A DNA stretch of 27,376 nt, taken from contig JBHHXI010000025.1 in NCBI GenBank assembly GCA_046756945.1, positions 1 to 27,376 of the forward strand. Direction: 5' to 3'. The DNA is from JACZQZ01 sp046756945 (GTDB lineage Bacteria > Pseudomonadota > Alphaproteobacteria > Rhodospirillales > 2-02-FULL-58-16). Shown piece after piece: positions 22,121 to 27,376 of the stretch. The notes beneath the pieces were generated by a model. The model saw only the letters and a list, made by a program, of their open reading frames with translations. It had not been told where the DNA came from and did no database searches. Each line of letters opens with the position of its first letter. Positions within the stretch are counted from its first letter, which is position 1. The position numbers and the translations under genes were made by a program.

Positions 22121-22900
22121 CTAGTCGTTCAGCATCGGCGCGATCCGCTCGAACACGGCGTGGAACATGGCCTCGGTGAGCCTGCCGGTATTGGTGTTGT
22201 AGCGCGAGCAGTGGTAACTGTCGGCCAGCACCAGGCCGCATCCCAGGCGGTGCACGGCGCCGTGGCGGAAGGGCCAGGCGCTTTTCTTCCCGCCCAACGC
22301 CGCCACCACGGCGCCGTGGGCGACGACGCCGAGGGCAAGGACGACCTTGAGGTGGCGAAGGGCGCCGATCTCGCCGGCCAGAAAGGGGCGGCAGGCCGCG
22401 ACCTCCGGGCCCGTGGGCTTGTTTTCCGGCGGCACGCAGCGGACGGCGTTGGTGATGCGGCAGCCGACCAGGCGGAGCCCGTCGTCGGCCCTGGCCCCGT
22501 AGGTCCCTTCGGCCAATCCGAAGGCGAGCAGGGTGCCGAACAGCAGGTCGCCGGCGACATCGCCGGTAAAGGGGCGGCCCGTGCGGTTGGCGCCGCGCAG
22601 CCCCGGCGCCAGCCCGACGATCAGCAGGGCCACATCGCCGCCGGCGCCGTCCGGGGCGAAGGCGGGAACCGGCGCATTATGCCACTGGGAATGGGCGGCC
22701 CGGTTGGCCCGGCGGTATTCGACCAGTCGCGCACACCGCGGACAATCCCGCCCGGGGGCCGCGGGGGCGTCCCCCGCATTTCGTTGGCGGGGGGACACCC
22801 CCCGTGTTGTCCCCCCGGGGGCCGCGGGGGCGTCCCCCGCATTTCGTTGGCGGGGGGACACCCCCCGTGTCCCCCCGGGGGCCGCGGGGGCGGAACGCAC
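22121..22900 (-). CDS. Family 5 uracil-DNA glycosylase with in-frame repeat insertions
   Basis: This iron-sulfur DNA glycosylase (UDGb) removes uracil and other deaminated bases. In the 259-residue reading, cluster cysteines are C53 and C56 (DCPRC) and C155 and C170; motif A is GLAPGLRGANRTGRPFTGD (96-114) and the C-terminal motif is SYHCSRYNTNTGRL. Family members usually have fewer than a dozen residues before DCxxC; here there are 51, because two repeat units encoding GVSPRQRNAGDAPAAPG are inserted in frame. Removing them leaves MRSAPAAPGRDCPRC, a normal start. GTG22900, five bases after the NYN gene stop, is therefore the likely start. A GTG inside the repeat at 22798 would give 225 residues. 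Confidence 0.87.
   Translation of the reverse strand: MRSAPAAPGGTRGVSPRQRNAGDAPAAPGGTTRGVSPRQRNAGDAPAAPGRDCPRCARLVEYRRANRAAHSQWHNAPVPAFAPDGAGGDVALLIVGLAPGLRGANRTGRPFTGDVAGDLLFGTLLAFGLAEGTYGARADDGLRLVGCRITNAVRCVPPENKPTGPEVAACRPFLAGEIGALRHLKVVLALGVVAHGAVVAALGGKKSAWPFRHGAVHRLGCGLVLADSYHCSRYNTNTGRLTEAMFHAVFERIAPMLND
22751..22890. repeat. Two tandem copies of a two-hairpin GC-rich repeat, plus a partial third
   Basis: The motif beginning CCCGGGGGCCGCGGGGGCG starts at 22751, 22814 and 22874, giving units of 63 and 60 bases followed by a partial copy. Each unit contains two stems: GCGGGGG/CCCCCGC with a 3-base loop, and GGGGGGACAC/GTGTCCCCCC with a 5-base loop (the first copy has three extra bases, TGT, in the second stem's arm). 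Unit lengths are multiples of three and no stop is introduced on the coding strand. The same unit recurs at 24247. Confidence 0.92.
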
Positions 22901-22905
22901 GATCT

Positions 22906-23502
22906 CTACGCCGTCTCCAGGTGGATCTCGGTATCGGGCGGCATCTGGTCGTCCTCGTCCTTGTCTTCGCGGTCCCTGATACGGGCGATATCGGGCTGCA
23001 GGTCCTGCAATTCCACGAAGTAGTCGGCCTGGCGCCGCAACTCGTCGGCCACCATGGGCGGCTGCGACCGCACGGTGCTGACGACGCTCACCCGGACGGC
23101 CTTGCGCTGAACCGCTTCCACCAGCCGGCGGAAGTCGCCGTCCCCGGAAAAGATGACGATGTGATCCAGGCGCTCGGCCATCTCCATCACGTCGATGGCG
23201 AGCTCGATATCCATGTTGCCCTTGATCTTGCGCCGGCCGGTGGAATCGGTGAATTCCTTGGTCGGCTTGGTGACCATGGTATACCCGTTGTAGTCCAGCC
23301 AGTCGACCAGCGGACGTATGGGCGAGTATTCCTGTTCCTCCATGAGGGCGGTGTAATAGAAAGCGCGGATCAGGCGCCCTTTGGTGGAGAAATAATCGAG
23401 AAGCCGCTTGTAGTCGATGTCGAAGGCCAGGGCGCGGGCCGCGGCGTACAGGTTGGATCCGTCAATGAACAGCCCAATGCGTTCCTCTGGATAAAAGGTC
23501 AT
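22906..23502 (-). CDS. NYN-domain (LabA/DUF88) predicted ribonuclease
   Basis: A 198-residue PIN-like NYN protein. Acidic active-site motifs are visible at FIDGSNLY (12-19, with D14), GNMDIELAIDVM and FSGDGDFRRLVEAV, the pattern of metal-dependent RNA-cleaving NYN domains. The C-terminus (about 170-198) is a highly charged tail. AGGA lies eight bases before the ATG. The uracil-DNA glycosylase gene starts five bases after its stop, so the two form an operon. The role is unknown: LabA was first described in cyanobacterial clock output, which is not transferable here. Confidence 0.9.
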   Translation of the reverse strand: MTFYPEERIGLFIDGSNLYAAARALAFDIDYKRLLDYFSTKGRLIRAFYYTALMEEQEYSPIRPLVDWLDYNGYTMVTKPTKEFTDSTGRRKIKGNMDIELAIDVMEMAERLDHIVIFSGDGDFRRLVEAVQRKAVRVSVVSTVRSQPPMVADELRRQADYFVELQDLQPDIARIRDREDKDEDDQMPPDTEIHLETA

Positions 23503-23639
23503 CGGTAAAGTCCTTTTTCTTCATATGCTTGCACCCACTAAATCGATCGGTTTGGAATGGCGGCGCCACGTAATTGGGGTTGCCCGGGCGCCACGGGACG
23601 CCAAAATGCCATACTCCCAATAGGTAAGGCTGCCACCCC

Positions 23640-24206
23640 ATGGACGCAAGCAAAGAATCGGACAAAAACGCTTTTATTTTCATCGGCATAGGCGCCAACC
23701 TGCCGAGCCCCCGCCACGGTCCGCCGCGCAGCACCTGCGAGGCCGCGCTCACCGCCATGACCGAGGCGGGACTCGACATCGTCGGTTGCTCGCGCTGGTA
23801 CCGAAGCGCCCCCGTGCCGGTGTCCCGGCAGCCCTGGTACGTGAACGGCGTGGCACAGGTGGCGTCGGCGTCGACGCCGGCCGGGGTGCTGGAACTCCTG
23901 CTCGGGATCGAGGCCCAGTTCGGGCGCCGGCGCCGCGAACCCAACGCGCCCAGAATCCTCGACCTCGATCTTCTCGCCTTCGGCAACGTGGTGACCGGTC
24001 TCGCCGACGGGGTTCTGGTGCCCCATCCCCGCATGCACGAGCGCGCCTTCGTTCTGCTGCCGCTGATGGAACTGGCGCCCGGGTGGCGCCACCCGGTTTC
24101 CGGCCTGGGTGTCGGGGACCTTATTGCCGCCCTGCCGCCGGGCCAGGTCGCCGAACCCATGGACGGGGCGCCGGCACCGCCCGCGGGCGCTGGGCGCCGG
24201 GGATGA
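23640..24206 (+). CDS. folK: 2-amino-4-hydroxy-6-hydroxymethyldihydropteridine diphosphokinase
   Basis: FolK transfers pyrophosphate from ATP to the pterin precursor in folate synthesis. The 188 residues show the N-terminal FIFIGIGANLPSPRHGPPR, then SRWYRSAPVPVSRQPWYVNGV, and the signature RREPNAPRILDLDLLAFG (about 98-115) whose aspartates bind magnesium. VPHPRMHERAFVLLPLMELAP follows. The last 20 residues are a Gly/Pro/Ala-rich tail. A TAAGG sits about ten bases before ATG23640. It is divergent from the NYN gene and upstream of rpoZ, a common alphaproteobacterial order; the repeat element at 24247 lies in between. Confidence 0.94.
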   Translation: MDASKESDKNAFIFIGIGANLPSPRHGPPRSTCEAALTAMTEAGLDIVGCSRWYRSAPVPVSRQPWYVNGVAQVASASTPAGVLELLLGIEAQFGRRRREPNAPRILDLDLLAFGNVVTGLADGVLVPHPRMHERAFVLLPLMELAPGWRHPVSGLGVGDLIAALPPGQVAEPMDGAPAPPAGAGRRG

Positions 24207-24246
24207 CGGCGCGTGGGCGTGGGAACGGCCCGGCGCCGAAAGCCGG

Positions 24247-24313
24247 CGGGGGCCGCGGGGGCGTCCCCCGCATTTCGTTGCCGGGGGGACACCCCCCGTG
24301 TCCCCCCGGGGGC
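24247..24313. repeat. Further copy of the two-hairpin GC-rich repeat between folK and rpoZ
   Basis: The unit starts at 24247 and again, partially, at 24307 (60-base period), in the same orientation as the copies at 22751. One base differs in the middle (GTTGCC instead of GTTGGC). It is intergenic, 40 bases after the folK stop, where its two stems could protect or end the folK transcript. Confidence 0.9.
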
Positions 24314-24343
24314 CGATTCGGGTCGATTCACCGCCTAAACGTC

Positions 24344-24372
24344 TTGCGTTATGTTGCTGTGCAACATATATA
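24344..24372 (+). promoter_or_regulatory. Predicted rpoZ promoter with an overlapping palindrome
   Basis: TTGCGT (24344-24349), a 17-base spacer and TATATA (24367-24372) lie about 45 bases before the rpoZ start. A 17-base palindrome (24351-24367), ATGTTGC, then TGT, then GCAACAT, fills the spacer and touches the -10. This is where a repressor would bind. Confidence 0.45.
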
Positions 24373-24418
24373 ACGTGCGCTTTTCCAGCGTCCTTTCACC
24401 GTCTTTGGAGACGTCGTA

Positions 24419-24886
24419 ATGGCCCGAGTAACGGTTGAAGACTGTGTAACCAAGATTCCAAACCGCTTTGAGCTGGTCATGATGGCCGCGCAGCGGGCAC
24501 GCAGCATCGCGGCCGGCGCGGAACTGACCCTCGATCGCGACAATGACAAGAACCCGGTGGTCGCCCTGCGCGAAATCGCCGATGAGACCATCGACCTCGA
24601 TGATCTCAGGGAAGGGCTCGTCAAGAGCCTGCAGAAACACGTCGAGATGGACGAACCCGAAGAGGACGAAGTCGACCGCATCGCCATCCAGCAGGCGGCC
24701 ATTCTGGAAACCGGCGAGCCGGCGGCGCCGGAGGCCGACGTCCCCAGTCCCAACATGGCCTTCGAGGACGACGCCGACGCCGTGAAAGAAGACAAATCTA
24801 TCGAGCCCGAGGCGCCGTCGGAGAACGGCGCCGAAGAAGCCCCCATGGGCGCCGGCGAGGAAGGGACGGAGCCGAAGGAGGCCTGA
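24419..24886 (+). CDS. rpoZ: RNA polymerase omega subunit
   Basis: Omega helps fold and stabilise the beta' subunit and in E. coli forms part of one ppGpp site. The conserved N-terminal part is plain: MARVTVEDCVTKIPNRFELVMMAAQRARSIAAG and NPVVALREIADETI. At 155 residues it is much longer than E. coli omega (91). The extra 75 or so residues are acidic and Ala/Pro/Glu-rich (DEPEEDEVD, then PEADVPSPNMAFEDDADAVKEDK), likely disordered; such tails occur in alphaproteobacterial omegas. GGAG lies eight bases before the ATG. The ppGpp enzyme gene follows 91 bases downstream. Confidence 0.95.
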   Translation: MARVTVEDCVTKIPNRFELVMMAAQRARSIAAGAELTLDRDNDKNPVVALREIADETIDLDDLREGLVKSLQKHVEMDEPEEDEVDRIAIQQAAILETGEPAAPEADVPSPNMAFEDDADAVKEDKSIEPEAPSENGAEEAPMGAGEEGTEPKEA

Positions 24887-24977
24887 GGCCGTGCGGCGGC
24901 ACGGGAAAAGACCGCGCCGCACCCCGTTGCCTGTCGCCCGGCCCCTGTGTATCGGTTGATGGACGGCAGGGGCGGAC

Positions 24978-27134
24978 ATGATCCGGCAGTTCGAATTGCT
25001 CGAACAGGTCAAGGCGTACGATCCAGGCGCCGACGAGGACGCCCTTAACCGCGCCTATGTTTTCGCCATGAAGGCCCACGGCGTGCAGAAGCGGGCCTCG
25101 GGCGATCCCTATTTCTCCCATCCCATGGAGGTGGCGGGGATTCTGACCGCGTATAAGCTGGACTCCGCGTCCATCGTCACGGCGCTCCTCCACGACACCA
25201 TCGAGGACACCCCGGCCACCCTGAAGGAGATCGAACGCCACTTCGGCAAGGAGGTGGCGCGCCTGGTCAACGGCGTCACCAAGCTGACCCGCATCGAGCT
25301 TCAGTCGGACCACGCGACCCAGGCCGAGAACTTCCGCAAGCTGGTCCTGGCCATGTCCGAGGACATCCGGGTCCTGCTGGTCAAACTGGCCGACCGCCTG
25401 CACAACATGCGCACCCTTTACTACATCGAGGACCCCGGGAAGCGGCGGCGGATCGCGACCGAGACCATGGATATCTACGCGCCGCTGGCCGAGCGGATCG
25501 GCATGCACGAAATGAAAAACGAGCTCGAGGACCTGGCCTTCGCCGAGATCAACCCCGATGTCCGCAATTCCATCCTGGCACGCCTGGAATTCCTGCGTAA
25601 ACAGGGCGGCGACCTGGTCGAGCGCATCATCACGCAGTTGGGGGCCACCCTGGACGAAGCCGGGATCAAGGCCGTGGTCGTCGGGCGCGAGAAGACGCCG
25701 TACTCGGTGTGGCGGAAGATGTGGCACCAGGAAGTCGGATTCGAGCGGCTTTCGGACATCATGGGTTTCCGCGTGATCGTCGATTCCGTGGAGGAGTGTT
25801 ACCGGGCGCTGGGCGTGGTCCACAGCGCCTACGCGGTCGTCCCGGAACGCTTCAAGGATTACATCAGCACGCCCAAACCCAACGGCTACCGCTCCCTGCA
25901 TACGGGCGTGTTCGGACCCGAACGGCAGCGCATCGAAATGCAGATCCGCACCCGCGAGATGCACGATATCGCGGAACACGGCGTCGCCGCGCACTGGATC
26001 TACAAGCAGGGCGCCGGCAGGATGGACGGGCGCCAATACCGCTGGATACGGGAGCTTCTGGACATCCTGGAAACCGCCGCGGGACCCGAGGAATTCCTGG
26101 AACACACCAAGCTGGAGATGTTCCGGGACCAGGTGTTCTGCTTCACCCCCAGGGGCGACCTGATCAACCTGCCGCGCGGGGCGACCGCGGTCGACTTCGC
26201 CTACGCCGTCCACTCCGAAGTCGGGGACAATTGCGTCGGCGCCAAGATCAACGGACGCATGATGCCGCTGCGCACCCAGCTCGGGAACGGCGACCAGGTG
26301 GAGATCATCACGTCGAAGGCGCAGACGCCGTCGCCCACCTGGGAGCGTTTCGTGGTCACCGGCAAGGCGCGCTCGCGCATCCGCCGCTTCATCCGCTCCA
26401 AAGAGCGCGACCAGTACGTGCAGTTGGGGCGCGCGATTCTTGATCGGGCATTCCACGAAGAGGGGTACGAGTTCACGAACAAGGCCCTGAAGGGGGTCCT
26501 GAAGGTATTCAAGGTGGACGACGCGGATGAACTGTGCGCCGATGTGGGCGCCGGCCATCACACCGGCCGCGACGTGGTGGAAGCCGTCTTTCCCGGCACC
26601 AGGAAAAAGAAGCGCAGGGACGAAAAGGTGGTGCCCCTGGCCCGCGCCCGGACCCGCAAGGCGAAAAAGAAGGGCAAGGGCGCCGCCATACCCATCAAGG
26701 GCCTCATCCCCGGCATGGCGGTGCATTTCGCCATGTGCTGCTATCCGCTGCCGGGCGACCGCATCGTCGGCATCGTCACCACGGGCAAGGGGGTGACCAT
26801 CCACACGATTGACTGCGAGACCCTTGAAGACCATGCGGAAAAGCCCGAGCGCTGGCTTGACGTTTCCTGGGAGATGGACAGCGAATCCCTCGATGTTCAT
26901 GTGGCCCGCGTTTATCTGACGGTCCTCAACGAGCCGGGCAGCCTGGGAAACCTGTCGACGGTGATCGCCAAGAACGAAGGCAACATCAGCAACCTCAAGA
27001 TAACCACGCGGTCGGCTGAGTTTTTCGACATGGTGATCGATGTCGAGGTGCGTAATGTGAAGCACCTGACCAACATCATCGCGGCGCTCAGGGCCACCCC
27101 TGTCATCAACTCGGTGGAACGGGCACGGGGTTAG
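24978..27134 (+). CDS. rsh: Bifunctional (p)ppGpp synthetase/hydrolase (Rel/SpoT family)
   Basis: This enzyme makes and degrades the stringent-response alarmone ppGpp. The 718 residues are full length: an HD hydrolase domain (about 25-155) with intact H48 and H72/D73 (HDTIED); a synthetase domain (about 235-345) with RFKD at 291-294, the charge pattern of bifunctional enzymes, and PNGYRSLHT; a TGS domain (about 385-446); and a C-terminal ACT domain (about 640-715). Both active sites look functional. A GGGGCGGA stretch precedes ATG24978. It is probably the only long RSH enzyme, as usual in alphaproteobacteria, and follows rpoZ. The stop codon lies inside the TTAG that flanks a MITE-like insertion. 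Confidence 0.96.
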   Translation: MIRQFELLEQVKAYDPGADEDALNRAYVFAMKAHGVQKRASGDPYFSHPMEVAGILTAYKLDSASIVTALLHDTIEDTPATLKEIERHFGKEVARLVNGVTKLTRIELQSDHATQAENFRKLVLAMSEDIRVLLVKLADRLHNMRTLYYIEDPGKRRRIATETMDIYAPLAERIGMHEMKNELEDLAFAEINPDVRNSILARLEFLRKQGGDLVERIITQLGATLDEAGIKAVVVGREKTPYSVWRKMWHQEVGFERLSDIMGFRVIVDSVEECYRALGVVHSAYAVVPERFKDYISTPKPNGYRSLHTGVFGPERQRIEMQIRTREMHDIAEHGVAAHWIYKQGAGRMDGRQYRWIRELLDILETAAGPEEFLEHTKLEMFRDQVFCFTPRGDLINLPRGATAVDFAYAVHSEVGDNCVGAKINGRMMPLRTQLGNGDQVEIITSKAQTPSPTWERFVVTGKARSRIRRFIRSKERDQYVQLGRAILDRAFHEEGYEFTNKALKGVLKVFKVDDADELCADVGAGHHTGRDVVEAVFPGTRKKKRRDEKVVPLARARTRKAKKKGKGAAIPIKGLIPGMAVHFAMCCYPLPGDRIVGIVTTGKGVTIHTIDCETLEDHAEKPERWLDVSWEMDSESLDVHVARVYLTVLNEPGSLGNLSTVIAKNEGNISNLKITTRSAEFFDMVIDVEVRNVKHLTNIIAALRATPVINSVERARG

Positions 27135-27307
27135 CAGGCTGCTGAAAAACCACCCATGTGCCGTCCTATCCTTCGAGACGCCGCCCTTTGGGCGGCTCCT
27201 CAGGATGAGGATTCTCATATAATCAAACACTTACCCCTCATGCTGAGGAGGCGCGGAGCGCCGTCTCGAAGCATAAGGCACCAGCAACGCCCTTTTTCAG
27301 CAGCCTG
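27135..27307. mobile_element. MITE-like element (173 bases) directly after the rsh stop codon
   Basis: Perfect 15-base terminal inverted repeats (CAGGCTGCTGAAAAA at 27135-27149; its complement at 27293-27307) are flanked by TTAG on each side (27131-27134 and 27308-27311), which looks like a target duplication. Inside, a second level of inverted repeats pairs CTTCGAGACG (27171-27180) with 27262-27271, and 27196-27210 with 27236-27250 at one mismatch. Each arm has its own hairpin (CCGCCC TTT GGGCGG, and GCGC GGA GCGC). There is no coding capacity, so any movement needs a transposase in trans. The TTAG target resembles the YTAR preference of IS701-type elements. Confidence 0.75.
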
Positions 27308-27311
27308 TTAG

Positions 27312-27376
27312 TGTCCTGTCTCAGAGATTCGTACGCTATACGACGGTCTTGCGAGGTTTCCGGCTAGGAGCGCGGC
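27312..27376 (-). mobile_element. Possible insertion-sequence end with the C-terminus of a transposase (partial)
   Basis: Immediately after the second TTAG the sequence begins TGTCCTGTCTCAGAG, the TG-start style of many IS ends. On the minus strand a frame open to the window edge ends at a TAG (27336-27338) and encodes RAPSRKPRKTVV, a basic tail like those of some IS3/IS481-type transposases. Only 12 codons are visible, so this is a weak call. Confidence 0.3.

Noticed and set aside
22751..22890. A CRISPR-like array
   Set aside because: The 60- and 63-base units are contiguous with no unique spacers, contain two hairpins each, and no cas genes are nearby.
1..27376. tRNA, rRNA, tmRNA or riboswitch genes
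   Set aside because: I looked in the gaps and found no cloverleaf-like arms, T-loop boxes or conserved RNA motifs. The intergenic regions are short and explained by promoters or repeats. A covariance-model search would settle this.

Overview
The window is GC-rich, densely packed chromosomal DNA from an alphaproteobacterium, most likely Rhodospirillales-like. Four things point there: a pyruvate dehydrogenase E1 beta with its own N-terminal lipoyl domain, the order pdhA-pdhB-pdhC-lpdA-lipA-ratA followed by convergent cinA/pgpA, a DUF4170 protein, and the neighbourhood lytic transglycosylase/dapA/smpB with folK-rpoZ-rsh. The assignment rests on gene content only; there is no rRNA or tRNA gene here.

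Layout. Positions 3-6525 (+) form one tight operon for the pyruvate dehydrogenase complex, lipoate synthase and a START-like RatA/Coq10 protein; the first gene is cut by the window edge. Positions 6569-9106 (-) hold a lower-GC block with a type II sulfide:quinone oxidoreductase, a dienelactone-hydrolase-like lipoprotein and a small unrecognised protein that appears to have a leaderless start. Positions 9207-10204 (-) hold pgpA and cinA with an ATGA overlap. Positions 10547-12359 (+) hold a membrane-anchored M23 peptidase overlapping a bactofilin gene, a cell-shape pair. Positions 12399-16993 (-) hold a soluble lytic transglycosylase, an L-2-haloacid dehalogenase, an alpha/beta hydrolase and a PLP threonine dehydratase-like enzyme; the last three genes overlap or touch. 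Positions 17226-18685 (+) hold dapA and smpB. Positions 18648-20940 (-) hold a PAS-like/class III adenylate cyclase and a YfcG-like glutathione transferase. A DUF4170 gene (+) follows, then thrH, a family 5 uracil-DNA glycosylase and a NYN-domain protein (-), then folK, rpoZ and a bifunctional rsh (+). The window ends in a MITE-like element and what looks like the edge of an insertion sequence.

The most unusual signals are mobile or repeat DNA that has settled into genes without breaking them. A two-hairpin GC-rich repeat (60- and 63-base units) is inserted in frame twice in the N-terminus of the uracil-DNA glycosylase and occurs again between folK and rpoZ. A 173-base MITE-like element sits exactly after the rsh stop codon, flanked by TTAG on both sides. 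Other notable signals are a perfect 14-bp hairpin at the predicted 5' end of the transglycosylase mRNA, a palindrome inside the predicted rpoZ promoter, and a near-consensus promoter whose start point coincides with a start codon. I found no CRISPR array, no toxin-antitoxin or phage-defence locus and no biosynthetic cluster.
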